Program-made: the position numbers and the translations under genes
Notes under the pieces: model-generated
Database searches by the model: none
What the model was told of the DNA's origin: nothing
Seen by the model: only the letters and a program-made list of their open reading frames with translations
Shown: positions 1 to 10,996 of the stretch, in pieces
Position numbering within the stretch: the first letter of the stretch is position 1
Layout of the letters: each line of letters opens with the position of its first letter
Assembly: GCA_905160935.1 (NCBI GenBank)
Contig: CAJHZI010000705.1
Coordinates: forward strand, 1,159,501 to 1,223,500
DNA length: 64,000 nucleotides
Direction of reading: 5' to 3'
Origin: Enchytraeus crypticus
Taxonomy: Eukaryota > Annelida > Clitellata > Enchytraeida > Enchytraeidae

Positions 1-6
1 CGAAAG

Positions 7-56
<50 letters not shown>
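1..56. repeat. (TA)n microsatellite
   Basis: An almost pure run of TA dinucleotides opens the window. Less regular TA/TG tracts continue to about 210. No gene is seen here. Confidence 0.95.
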
Positions 57-63
<7 letters not shown>

Positions 64-239
64 ATAATGATAATTATATAAGGTTAATAAATATGCCTAT
101 ATGCGTACATGTATAAATGATATGTATATATACACATGTGATTATATATATATATATATATATGCATATATATGTGTGTATATGTGTGTACATATATACA
201 TGTATATTTTTATTAAATTTTTTTCTCTATTGTTTCTCT

Positions 240-455
240 TCGACTTTTCATAGCCACCAACCGTCCACGAACTGAGACCAACACGTAAACCTCCATTCCG
301 CTAGTACCCTTCCTTGGACTGACCACCCCGAATATTGGCTCGCACCGTTTATGGACCCCTAACTCTGCTCATCGGCTTTGATTTGGTTTCACAGTGTTCA
401 ATGTTGTCATGGATAATAGTAGCACTCTAATCGTATTGTTGTTGTTGTTGTATAT
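240..455 (+). mobile_element. 3' tail of a CR1/L2-like LINE, decayed
   Basis: This stretch lines up with the 3' end of the LINE fragment at 35,400-35,600. Shared blocks are the 'caccgttt(t/a)tgga' run, 'gatgttgtcat' and the terminal 'tagcactctaa' followed by a GTT/TTA-rich simple tail. No open frame survives. It appears to be a dead 5'-truncated copy of the same family. Confidence 0.6.
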
Positions 456-739
456 ACAAGCACGCATGCAATATACAGTGTATATGTATACGCGAAAGAT
501 GTTATATAATCTCTAAACATTTATGCTATAAATACTAAAATGCATATTTAAGACACATTCGAACATTAAATACCACAATACTTGTTATGACCAGATTTCT
601 GTAATATAATCACACAGCTTTAACTTAGTTTCAAATAAAACACTTACATCAACAATAGAATCATTCTAGATCCAGCAGCTAACAGTGGCCTTGTGACGTA
701 TAAATTTCGCTCTTCTAATTTAATTTGTATCCATATTAT

Positions 740-800
740 TATTTATTTATTTATTTATTATTTATTTATTTATCCATTTATTATTATTATTATTAAATTA
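740..800. repeat. (TTTA)n / (TTA)n simple repeat
   Basis: Tandem ATTT units grade into ATT units. No coding content. Confidence 0.85.
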
Positions 801-1009
801 TCGGCAAACTGAATATAAAGGTAGTTAAGAGGAACATTTAGCAGACTGCAGGTGTATCTACCTCACAACTATCTCAACGACTGAATAACTATTAACACAC
901 ACCACAGACACGAGTCCTCACTGCTCCGCTGAGCGCCAGATGCTGAAACAGTCCGATAATTGATCTCTTTGCACCATTTCCCTCTCTTCCTTTCTCTCTC
1001 GTACTCTAG

Positions 1010-1105
1010 CTATTCCTCTCTCTCTCTCTCTCTCTCTATGTAGCTCTATCTGTCTCTGTCTCTGTCTCTCACACACTCTCTCTCTCTTTCTCTCTCTTTC
1101 TGTCC
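1010..1105. repeat. (CT)n-rich microsatellite
   Basis: An interrupted CT/CTGT tract. Open frames across it are low-complexity artefacts. Confidence 0.9.
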
Positions 1106-1204
1106 CTCTGTGTATTTTTATCTGTCTCTCTCAATGTGTATAGGCCTATATATTGTATATATATGCACACGAATATGCATGTATGTGAATATATATACAG
1201 GCCC

Positions 1205-1392
1205 TACGGGAAGCCACCTCAGAAGCCATACTTTCCCAAGCAATAGGCTACATGAGGTATGGATAAGGCGTAGACTTTGTGAAGGGATTAAAAACTTGTT
1301 GATCTAGGGAGTGCTCTTATGGAGCGAGAAAACAGACTTCGAGTATGAATAGCTACCTTGAGCCTTCCACTTGGCAGTACATTGAAGAAGAA
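1205..1392 (+). repeat. SINE-like family C copy, 5' part missing
   Basis: It matches the middle and 3' parts of family C: 'gaagccac.tcagaagccat', 'gctatggataaggc', 'gtgaagggatta', 'gttgatct..ggagtgctctta', then 'ccttccacttggcagtacattgaaga'. It ends in a purine-rich (GAA) tail. The complete copies at 31,500 and 32,010 serve as references. Confidence 0.75.
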
Positions 1393-1774
1393 GATAGACC
1401 ATATAAACGTGTATATCTTATTTCATTTTCTGCATCCGTTCGTTGCTTCATTTATTGTTCCCTTCATCTTCTTCATCTTCAACTACTACTTCTTCTGAAA
1501 TATTCACTATTTCGCATTTCTATTGTCTATCAACATTCACACACACAGATACGTACATACAAGAAATCACACGAACAAGCAAAATCATGCACATGGGTAA
1601 ACATGAATATGTTTACCCATAGAAACATACAAAATACAGGTGCAATTATATTAATGCAGCTAAAGAATAGATATGCACATAGACAAAAACATGAAGCTGC
1701 ACATTTGCTTAATTAACAAAGAAAATTATAATAGCTTTACTCAAGAATCATATCAATTCTATCAAAGCCTAACC
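1393..1774. other. No gene seen
   Basis: AT-rich sequence with CTT-rich and ACAC-rich patches. The open frame starting at 1,345 is mostly family C tail plus low-complexity sequence and resembles no protein I know. Confidence 0.5.
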
Positions 1775-2395
1775 TAGTTGATTACATCAAAGTCTGACCT
1801 AGTTGACTCAATCTGAGCCTGACCTAATTATCTTCATCAGACCCTGACCTAATTATCTTCATCAGACCCTGACCTAATTATCTTCATCAGATCCTGACCT
1901 AATTATCTTCATCAGATCCTGACCTAATTATCTTCATCAGAGTATGATCCAATTATCTTCATCAGACTCTAACCTAATTATCTTCATCAGAGCCTGATCT
2001 AATTATCTTCATCAGAGTCTGACCTAGTTATCTTCATAAGACCCTGACCTACTTATCTTCATCAGAGTCTGACCTAGTTGACTTCATCAGATTCTGACCT
2101 AGTTGACTTCATCAGAGTCTGACCTAGTTGACTTCATCAGAGCCTGACCTATTTGTCTTCACCAGAGCCTGACCTATTTGTCTTCATCATTGCCTGATCT
2201 AGCTGGAGCCAGTGGCTTTGTCGGTATGTTATTCGACCGCGTATCAGTATGTGCGTGGTTCAAATTCTGGGCTCACCCGTCACTGACATCGCTATCGAGT
2301 GGGGAAACTGACGTTAACATTACCTGTACCATCTATATCTAGATGACTCTATCAGAGTCTGACCTAGTTGTCTTCATCAGAGTCTGACCTAGTTT
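1775..2395. repeat. 24-bp minisatellite, interrupted by a SINE
   Basis: About 18 imperfect copies of a roughly 24-bp unit of the form 'cagaccctgacctaattatcttcat' in short form run from 1,775 to about 2,202. Two or three more copies follow at 2,338-2,395. The two blocks are separated by a SINE-like family B copy, so the SINE landed inside an existing array. Confidence 0.9.
2203..2330 (+). repeat. SINE-like family B copy (tRNA-derived head)
   Basis: The head resembles a tRNA promoter, with box-A-like 'agtggctttgtcggta' and box-B-like 'ggttcaaattc'. The body 'cccgtcactgacatcgct.tcgagtg.ggaaactgacgttaacatta' is shared with copies at 7,228, 48,825 and 52,043. It sits inside the 24-bp minisatellite. 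Confidence 0.8.
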
Positions 2396-3769
2396 TACTC
2401 CGAAACTTTGATAAATCATTTGCTTACAGCTTAACTTTTTCATCGGTTATTATATCTCTTCATTTCTCCGTTCTTTGCAAACCTACACAAGTACATGCAG
2501 AAACCTAAAAATATATGCAAACAAACTTACACATTCATGCAGACAAGTACACACTAATGCATACACGTGCACACTTATGCACACACAACTCGTCTACAGT
2601 TTTCAACAACATGCTACAACAGAAACTGACAGCTGCGTCTTATCCCATCTATTTAGATTTTTATCTTATCAGAGCTTCTATTCTTGTCCCACAGATTTCC
2701 TTCACAAGGCAGACGTGAGTCTTGATATCCTGTGCTAGAACTGATCAGAAGAGGTATAGAGGGCTCTCACAGCCAGAACATTATAAAGTTAATGAAAGTT
2801 CTCGAAAAGCTACTAGGCGCCAACAGGTGGAGTCAATATATCTGCGCATGACTTCGCTTTAGACTGGTAATACGACTGTTAATTAATGAAATTAAATTAA
2901 ATATTAAAAACGAAATAGCCTATTCACTTTTATTTTATACCGTATTTATACAATTTATTACTATTATCCACTTATTATTTTTATTATACTATTTACTATT
3001 ACAATTATTATTGAATAATGATTTTATGATTATTATTTGATAATATTTATTATTTTCTTATTTTTTTTATTTTTTTTATTATTTTTTTTTTATTTTACCC
3101 CGGTGTAAAGAACCTGGGGTTTGATAAAAACGATTCAAGCAATAAAATTTTTAATTTTCTTATTAGTATTATTATTCACGATTTATTATTATTATTTAGT
3201 ATGTAGTATTACATTTTTGCTATTATTTACTATTAAATAAATGCAATTTGCTATACTATTTTATTATTTATACTCTGCTACGAGTTTTATATTATATTAA
3301 ACATAAATTTAAATTATATATTAAAGATTTACTGAATTGTCATATTAAAGACTGCAGGTATACTAGGCATATACTAGGTATCTCGGTCCCATTTAAAAAA
3401 TTAAATTTTGTAAATAGTCACGGAAATATGTGGGGGTTGGGGTAATCCATTTGGCCCCTGACCACCCCTCGTGGATACGGTATATGTGGGTAACTTGAAC
3501 ATAATTGGGGTAGACCAAATAATTCACTACTACGCGACTTTGGTAAAAAACAGGTCTATGCATCACATTGTAAAGTCACGTGATTTATAAAAGTGTCCTT
3601 CTGGTCTAAAGGCAGTTAACGTGAGTGAACCAAGTGCAGTTCAATGTTTAATGAATAATGGCGTGCTCTTAGAATTAAAGTAAATGTTAGTAATCGTCAA
3701 TGGAACTCCTTGACTCTCTGCTTTCTCACTTTGTGATTTCACTTGTTACCTTGACTATCTAGTCAAGAG
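2396..3769. other. No gene seen; very AT-rich middle
   Basis: ACAC/GCAC-rich sequence lies at 2,470-2,590 and long TTATTATT tracts at 2,930-3,260. Short open frames here have no recognisable domain. Confidence 0.5.
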
Positions 3770-4094
3770 ATTGTACTAGAGATTCTGTAGAGATTTAGAG
3801 ATCCAAGAGATGCTAGAGATTTCGAATGTCTCAAGAGATTGTACTGGAGATTTTATGGAGATTTAAGATCCTAGAGATCCTAGAGATTTTGAATGTCTCA
3901 AGAGATTTTACTAGAGATTTTCTAGAGATTTAGAGATCCTACAGATTCTAGAGATTTTGAATGTCTCAAGAGATTGTACTAGAGATTTCCTAGAGATTTA
4001 GAGATCCTACAGATCCTTGAGATTTTGAATGTCTCAAGAGATTGTACTAGAGATTTTCTAGAAATTTAGAGATCCTAGAGATGCTAGAGATTTT
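3770..4094. repeat. ~63-bp minisatellite (AGAGATTT-rich)
   Basis: Five imperfect units each contain 'gaatgtctcaagagatt', 'actagagattt' and 'gagatccta.agat'. The last unit runs directly into SINE-like family A, whose own start 'gaatgtctcaa' resembles the unit. Confidence 0.88.
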
Positions 4095-4312
4095 GAATGT
4101 CTCAATGGCTAAGTGGTTAAAGCCTTCAGGTAACGTCGTGAAGTTTTAAATGACAGATCCTAAGGTGAATTGGATTCTCAACCGCGCTAAACTGAGATCT
4201 CGGACATTCACTGGACTTGTTGCATGGAAAATGGACTAAACTGCCTAATGGTTTAAAATCGTTTTTAAGTGATAGTTATCAACATAGTTCATCATTTAAC
4301 TATAATGCGTGT
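4095..4312 (+). repeat. SINE-like family A copy
   Basis: The start 'gaatgtctcaatggctaagtggtta' is box-A-like. The body has 'gtcgtgaagttttaaatgacagatcctaaggtgaattg', a damaged box B, 'cactggactt', 'tggactaaactgcctaa.ggttt' and 'tatcaacatagttcatcattt', ending near 'tataatgcgtg'. Seven more copies occur in the window. Confidence 0.8.
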
Positions 4313-4904
4313 CTGCTAATAATTATTACACTCACATTAGAAGAGCTGCATGTAGGCTAAACAAATATTATGAGATTTGAAAGTTCAATTTACTCATCAT
4401 CTCTGACCACACGCATACTGGACTCAGCGCAGGCTTAGACCGGAAATACTATAAACGATTCACGGAACGTTTAGCAACGTAGCAAAATAGCGATTATGAC
4501 TCATCCATAGCGCTCTGCCCCTCCTCTCCTTCCTATTCTGAAAGATTCGTCCCACCTCGTAAATTTACTCATTGTCGATCCCTTCGCTTTCTTCCTTACT
4601 ATTCATGTATAGTAATAGTCAAAAGTCACATGTATGTACTACTATTTACGTAAATATCTTAAAGTATTTCTACATGGTGCAACGCAAATTAATATCAAAG
4701 ATGATGCATTGACTTGTTGACTTGTGTCTAATGGACGAATCAACAATTTTCCAGTGAAATATTCCGCCTTCAAGGAAAGTTTCATCTTCCACCCAATGAC
4801 GGTGTGATTTAGAATGTCTATTAAGACTCTATCAGAGAATAATATTGACACGTTTTTTGTTGGTTTAATGATTAGGGTAGACACAGTTCTGAGAACTTAC
4901 ATAT
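4313..4904. other. No gene seen
   Basis: Unique-looking AT-rich sequence with no long open frame of coding character on either strand. Confidence 0.5.
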
Positions 4905-4931
4905 GAACTCAGAGAGACAGAGAGAGAGACC

Positions 4932-4975
<44 letters not shown>

Positions 4976-4992
4976 CAGAGAGAGAGAGATAA
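4905..4992. repeat. (GA)n/(CAGA)n microsatellite
   Basis: GAGA tracts flank seven consecutive CAGA units. It abuts the GA-rich tail of the minus-strand family C copy that begins at 5,061. Confidence 0.92.
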
Positions 4993-5060
4993 TAGGAGAA
5001 AGAGAGAGAATTAGTTAAAAAGGTAAGAAGAGTGAGAGACAGAGACGCGTGTGTATATAT

Positions 5061-5274
5061 GTCTCTCTCAAGTGTTCTGTCAAGTGGCAGGTCCAAGGTA
5101 CATGTACATACTCACATGTTGATTTTCACGCTCCGTGAAGGAGCACACCATCGATTAACGAGTTAATCCCTTCATAAATGGGATACAAATGATATACCTT
5201 ATCCACATCTCAATGTAGCCTACAACTTGGAAATAATATGGTTTCTGAGATGGTTTCCCGTTGTCTTCCTCAGG
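5061..5274 (-). repeat. SINE-like family C copy, reverse
   Basis: Read on the minus strand it shows 'ctgaggaagacaacgggaaacc', 'ttgtaggctacattg', 'gtggataaggtat', 'gaagggattaactcgtt', 'ggagc.tgaaaat' and 'accttggacctgccacttg'. On the minus strand it ends in the GA/CAGA simple repeat at 4,905-4,992. Confidence 0.8.
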
Positions 5275-5297
5275 TTTACAGTTGCCTTCCTCATATA

Positions 5298-5454
5298 TAT
5301 ATATATATATATCCCCTATGTAGGGGTCTATATATACAGTATATATATATATATATATATATATATACTGTATACAATTTACTGTATATAATTTAGATGT
5401 ATATATATATATATATACATGTATATATCCCCTATGCAGGGGTCTATATATACA

Positions 5455-5500
<46 letters not shown>

Positions 5501-5517
5501 ATATATATATGTAGGGG

Positions 5518-5564
<47 letters not shown>

Positions 5565-5578
5565 TTGTATACTTGTAT

Positions 5579-5637
<59 letters not shown>
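5298..5637. repeat. (TA)n tract with interspersed CCCCTAYRYAGGGG units
   Basis: Long TA runs are interrupted at 5,312 and 5,424 by 'cccctatgtaggggtctat' and its G-to-C variant 'cccctatgcagggg'. A half unit 'gtaggggcctat' lies near 5,511. The interruptions are small perfect hairpins and recur with a spacing of roughly 110 and 90 bp. Confidence 0.9.
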
Positions 5638-5638
<1 letters not shown>

Positions 5639-5981
5639 TTTCATGTATTAATATAAAACTTTTTAATTAATAGCCATCATCTTTCTGTAAGATTATTTTA
5701 ATAAAACTGCTTTGGTGCTCTTATTATGTTGCAGACATCCGTTGTTTATGCAGGTGCTTCCTATTAATTGAAAGTTGACTGAACATTGGTCTGAAGTTTG
5801 AGAGAAAATTAAAAAACTAGCAGGTACATCTTATTAAATGATGCGTCAATACTTTGAGAATACTGTCCATATCAAGAAAATGCAGTTTAGATGTAAATTG
5901 AAATTATTTTACAACATATACAAGATACAGATTTTAAATTACACTGAGGTCTTTCTTCTCAAGATGTCAGTACTGTTTTTA

Positions 5982-6172
5982 AATGTCTTAATAGCGTAGG
6001 GATAGCATCATGAAGTTTTAAATGACAGATCTTGAGGTGAATTGAAACCTCCTGTGTTTGAGTCCCGGCCGCGCTGATCTGAGATTTAAATCTCGAACTT
6101 TTACTGGACTGGTTACACGAAAAATTGACTTAATTGTCTTCCATCATCATCATCATCATCATCATCATGAAT
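5982..6172 (+). repeat. SINE-like family A copy, 3' truncated
   Basis: It starts 'aatgtcttaatagcgtaggg'. A clear 'tcatgaagttttaaatgacagatc' block, box-B-like 'tgtttgagtcccgg' and 'ccgcgctgatctgag' follow. It ends after 'aaattgacttaattg' in a (CAT)n run. Confidence 0.82.
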
Positions 6173-7178
6173 TTAAATTTAATGCGCTTAAAGTTGCATA
6201 AATTTCCGCCTATAAATAGACCTTCATGTAAATTAGAATCAGAGGAAATATTGGTCTAATGACAAATTCATGAATACTACATCCTTGCAATAGGTTTTTC
6301 TAGTACTAGGATTTCCTAGTAGGGCCTAATAGGTTTGTCTAGTAATAGGTTTACAACAAGAATAGAAAATAAGAATAGAATAGAAAAAAAAGAATAGAAA
6401 AACAATAATCATACACAGCATAGAATATAGAGAATCATGACTAGTTTATTAATGCTAGTACTAATTTACTTTCACATATTGTAGGTTAAGTTTATTTTTT
6501 AAATGGTTCCAACTAAACAGGTACTCAGTCCTTCAATCAATTAATTGTTCGATGGAGGTTTTACATTATTTCTAATATATCGAACTCAAGTCAGTGTTGT
6601 CTAAAGGAGAAGATGATATAACTACAGAAATCTTCACACCGCCAGAAGATGGCATTACTATAACAAAAACGGAAAAAAAATTATCTCTCAGGAAGTTGCC
6701 GAACTGCAGGTCCATAGCATATAACCTTACAAATTCTATCTTACTCTTGGTTTTATCTCTAAATACCAATTTATTAACAACTCTTCGAAATCTTTTGTCT
6801 CGGTCTTCCTTGTACCCTTTCTTCTGCATTCGTCCTTCTACGTGTATAACATTTTAAGAAAATAGTTTAACTTTATTTTATGTCTTTTATTATAGCATAC
6901 AAATTATGCATATTTAGCTGATTAATTTCTTTTCAATTGAGTTTCTGCCCAATAAATATCCAAAATTTTCCACAAATGATTTTATATGCCTTCAACGGAA
7001 ATGCCGACTGACCAACTTTGATTCAACGTAAACTTGACGCTGTCAATATTGATCCCAAGCATCAGCTGTCAGCCATCTTTCTTCAACTTTTTAGTCGAAC
7101 CATAGTATAATCTGAGATACAACAAAACCAAGCCTCATATCCGCTAACCTAGTTTGTTGTTTTTGTTTCCCGTTTTGG
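6173..7178. other. No confident gene
   Basis: AT-rich with 'aatagaaaa' short repeats near 6,360-6,420. A plus-strand frame around 6,594-6,700 encodes a short acidic stretch with 'TPPEDG'. That is faintly like the acidic N-terminus of piggyBac transposases, but it is too short to call. Confidence 0.4.
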
Positions 7179-7580
7179 GTTCGGGCTATTAGAGAATAGA
7201 TCAACCGTTAACTGCACGTATTGTAAAGCTAAAAGCTAAAAAAGCTAAGGTTAACGTAAGTTTCCTCACTCGATAGCTATGTCAGTGTCGGCGAGCCCAG
7301 GATTTGAACCCGCACCTACTAATCCGCGGTCGAGTAGCTTACCGACTTCGCCATTGGCTCCATCCAAGAGGCAACTTAGCAAAAACTGAAGAAGGCAACG
7401 CTAAATCACCTCATACGTCATATTTTCCAAGACATAAGCTACGTATGGATAGGACATATCCTTTTGTGAAGGGACTAACTTGTTGATACATGGAGTGCTC
7501 TTAAAGGAGCATGAAAGCAGGCTCTCAGTCAGTATGAAAATGTACCTTGGAACTGTCATTTGGCAGACACTACCGAGAGG
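7179..7580 (+). repeat. SINE-like family C copy split by a family B insertion
   Basis: The 5' part 'agaatagatcaaccgttaactgcacgtattgtaa' ends near 7,227. The body resumes at 7,366 with 'agaggcaacttagcaaaaactgaagaaggcaacg'. It continues through 'ttttccaagacataagctac', 'gtgaagggactaacttgttgata' and 'ggagtgctctta' to 'ccttggaactgtcatttggcag'. The inserted DNA is family B in reverse. Confidence 0.82.
7228..7364 (-). repeat. SINE-like family B copy nested in family C
   Basis: On the minus strand it reads 'tggagccaatggcgaagtcggtaagc' (box A), 'gggttcaaatcctggg' (box B), 'tgacatagctatcgagtgaggaaacttacgttaacctta' and a GCTTTTA-rich tail. It interrupts family C, so family B moved after this family C copy was in place. 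Confidence 0.85.
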
Positions 7581-7759
7581 TAGATTATTTTGTTTTTATA
7601 TTTACTAATTTTAATCTTCGGTTTCATAAGTCTAAGCCATCTCTTGCTCATTGTAGCTAAAAATAAAATATTGCAGCATTAGAAGCAGAGTTACATGTAT
7701 ATTGTAAGTGTTGGCTAATAAGATGCAATTCTAAGGAAGTTTATTGATTATTTACTTCA

Positions 7760-8015
7760 GGTTTAATGCAGTTGGTTAGGCTTTGATCCATCAATGAAAG
7801 AAGTTACGAAACATCGGGTCCGGTTAGTATTTCGATAGGCGAAGGTCGCCTATTGAAATCAAGAAGAAGAAGATCAAGATTTGACAGCTTTAAATTGACG
7901 ATGATGATGGAAGATTGTTCTTAAATCCGCGCCGGATGCAAAAGATGCACTATCAAAAGAAAAATAATACTACTAACCACTATGTGAAGGCGAAAATAAT
8001 AAAATACAAAAATTA
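7760..8015 (+). repeat. 5S-rRNA-derived SINE copy 1 (degenerate)
   Basis: The head contains 'gaagttacgaaacatcggg' and 'tccggttagtatt', resembling the 5S rRNA internal promoter. The body 'gatgatgatggaagattgttcttaaatccgcgccggatgca' is shared with the copy at 10,997. It ends in an A-rich 'aataaaatacaaaaa' tail. Confidence 0.7.
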
Positions 8016-8040
8016 AGCAAGCCTCTCAGATGATCATCAG

Positions 8041-8388
8041 TAAGTCAGTTGATTGACAATAAGTCAATTGATCAGCTGCCTGTCAGTTGATCGGCAGCCC
8101 GTCAATCAGCTGAGTCTTTAATTCAGATGATTTACTGGCGACAGCTGACTGATTAATAGTCAGCTGACTGACCAATGGTCAGCTGACTGCGAGCCGTTTA
8201 GGATCAGCTGAATGAAGAATAATCAGCTGACTGACCAATGGTCAGCTGACTTTCAGTCGTTGAGGATCAGCTGACTGATTAATAATCAGCTGACTGTCAG
8301 CCATTGAGGATCGGCTGACTGATTAATAATCAGCTGATTGACTAATGGTCAGCTGACTGTCAGTCGTTGAGGATCAGCTACCTATCGG
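8041..8388. repeat. CAGCTG-rich minisatellite
   Basis: Imperfect units of about 25-60 bp are built from 'ggtcagctgactgtcag', 'cgttgaggatcagctgactg' and 'attaataatcagctgactga'. The palindrome TCAGCTGA recurs more than ten times. Confidence 0.9.
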
Positions 8389-10387
8389 ATCTAAACAAGT
8401 GGAATATTCCATGGAACTTTAGTCAAATTTCAATCAGTAAGTACCACAAGCAGAAGTATCCCAATGAAATTATATAAAAGGTCGCAAAACCTAATCGAAT
8501 TTCTAAACCGCTTCCGGCTTTCAATCGAAACAATAAAGTTCGTTATTGCTGTAACTATTGTCTTCACGAGCCATGCTTGACCCATCATAATACAATTACC
8601 TGCCTCCAGAGGCGTCTATTTGTGAAAAAAACATACATGCAAACAGCTGGTCTTAGAATCACCTGATAGTTATGCTCTGCAAGCTGTAGTGTTTTGTGAG
8701 GGTTCAGTAGGGATTAGGCTCTACCTCCCTGCGCGGTATATGAAACCCGTAAAGTAAGTTTATAAAATTAATATGAGCCTCGTTTAATATTGGCATTAAG
8801 ATATTTTTTTAAACAAGTTAACTTTGAAAATCCATAATTAGTAATTATTTACCTATTAAAAAAGTTTGTACACATTTATGCACAACGTTATAAGTCTACT
8901 AAAGAAGTTCAATATATTGGTACATAAAAAGTTGTCGGTATTAAATGAAAGGAACTTGGTGAGACCCTTCGCCTTTTACCTCTCTCCTCCTCCCCAAATT
9001 TTTTTCTAGAACTTCGACAGTGTTTGCAAACTATTTCTGGGAAGCGATTGGTCACTCCCGCGGGAGGTCCGGATGTTAAATTCTACAGAAGAGGTCCTAA
9101 TCAGATAGGATCACTCTTAACGCGTTCTTATGACTCACAGTTTGTCTAGACGACCAAATGATCGATGAGCGAAATCCTGCTGAGGTGGAAAAATTGTGAG
9201 AGGAGCTGAGGGATGGAAAAATTAATGGGAAGGGATATTATTATGATACTTTGCATTACGAAAATATCGGTGGTAAGATTTTAAAATCTTTTGAAGATCA
9301 CTTCAAAAAATTTTAAAATCTTTTGAAGTGATCTTTATTGATTGGCATTTGGATGGCCAGCTTTTCATGTAAAATATCCGTTTAGATTCAGAGACGTTGT
9401 GTCACAAACGAGATGATTAAGATCCATTTGTCTCAGAAATCTCCGCCTCTCTAGTCAAAGAATAAAGCTAGGCTGAATTTTGTAGGCCTAAAGTCGCCGA
9501 GTTAAACCATCCTTCCTTCCGATCCCTCAATCTTAACTCTTCATTCAGTAGTTGTACTACATATTCGCCAAATTCTAAAATTACTTTCGAAGTTATAATT
9601 TCTATATTTCAGTTTTACCGGATTTTCGCTCGCTAGCTGTAACATATTTCATAACTAAGCGAACGCTGAACTTTGTTCCATATGGCGTTACCTACAGTTG
9701 GGAATTACGATGTGTTTCAGTAAAGTTTCTTCAATGGCGATGGAGCCAGTAAAGCAATATTTAAAGACTCAACTTGGATGTTGTTTGAAATCAATTAGGA
9801 TCCAACCGCCACTGATAAACTTCCGAAAGCGAAACTGGAGTGATACTGACGTGAAATTATCAAAATTCTCATCATTTTTTCATCCTTTTTAATCACTCTA
9901 ATGTCTGATACATAATTTGGTGCCAAAGGTCAAAAATAGTCTAACCGTATATAACCGCAAGCTAAAATATAATTATATCAAATATTTCAATCACTTTGAA
10001 ATCCAGAGAGCCGTAAATAATCTAGGCCATGCAGGAGGGGTCAAATTATCTAGGTCATGCAGAATGGGTCAAAAATCGGAACTAGTGGAGACCTTTTAGA
10101 GAAAGCCGTCTAGGAAGAAGCAATTTGAGGTCATCTTCCAACAATGACGTGGAAATTTATAAAATTAAATTAAACTACATTGCTTCTTACTGCTGCGGTT
10201 CATGGCTAAAATTAATATTTAAAGCCGCGTAAACGAAAGATTTAAAACTACTACCAGCCTCACCTCTTATCACTACTGCCACCTAGAGTACAATTAAACA
10301 AAAGCTCAAATAAAGGATTTAGCGTGAACAGATAAAGCCGCAAAGCTAAATTAGCGTCTCTTTAAGCATCGCAAGAGATACTGTCAT
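8389..10387. other. No gene seen
   Basis: Two kilobases of AT-rich sequence without recognisable coding potential. Frames at 9,698-9,892 and 9,917-10,099 show no domain. The region holds a small hairpin at 9,294-9,335. Confidence 0.5.
9294..9335. repeat. 15-bp perfect inverted repeat (hairpin)
   Basis: Arms 'aagatcacttcaaaa' (9,294-9,308) and 'ttttgaagtgatctt' (9,321-9,335) flank a 12-nt AT loop. The preceding bases repeat 'attttaaaatcttttgaag' directly. Confidence 0.85.
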
Positions 10388-10466
10388 AGACCGTATGGCT
10401 GGGATTTGAACCCAAGGCCTCCAGTTTCTCAGACAAGCTAGCTATCCATTCGGCTATCCAATCGCT
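10388..10466 (-). repeat. tRNA-like sequence, probably a SINE head or tRNA relic
   Basis: On the minus strand it has box-A-like 'tagccgaatggatagc' and box-B-like 'gggttcaaatccc' about 45 nt apart. The T-stem pairs, but the acceptor stem has at least two mismatches. It is not a convincing functional tRNA. Confidence 0.45.
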
Positions 10467-10996
10467 ACATCAGTCATATAGCAACATACTTAGGAACTGA
10501 TAGACCTAGCAGTCAGCTTGAGGCGTCTCGAGCAATTCATTTTCATTTTGTTGGATAAACCTTGTCCGCAAAGTAATATGCCTAATAATTATTATAAAAT
10601 TTATTATATACTATTCAATTAGTATAATAATTACTATATGCTCCCTTACCCGCCAAAGGAATCTACTATATTAAACAGCACTAAAGTTTGAGTTGATTTT
10701 ACTTCGTTAAACGCATTCTCACTGCTTGACAACCAGGAAAGGATTGAACGATAAGACTATTCCGGACTGATGTTCCAGGAAATCATTTGATGGCGGATAT
10801 CAAATGAGCGGTTATAATGTTAGACAAGGTAATCGAGTTGACCTCGACCTCACCTCTGCATTTCGTGGTCAACCCCGCCCCCCTCCTTCTTATGAGAAAA
10901 TGTGTTTCACCCTCGCTCAGCTAACAATGAGCAAATTTAATTGAAGCAGGTTGTGAGTGACTTGATCCCTTCAAAAGTCTAGATTTTTAAAAAATT
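10467..10996. other. No gene seen
   Basis: AT-rich sequence with a quasi-palindromic 'taataattat..ataattatta' patch near 10,580-10,640. Confidence 0.5.

Noticed and set aside
5397..5651. Tyr/Ile-rich frame
   Set aside because: A pure TA microsatellite translation.
6572..6857. Overlapping frames of 85 and 87 codons, one with a piggyBac-like acidic motif
   Set aside because: The similarity is a handful of residues; no other transposase motif or terminal repeat is nearby.
10388..10466. Functional tRNA gene
   Set aside because: The acceptor stem has mismatches and no clear anticodon arm pairs; a SINE head or relic is more likely.
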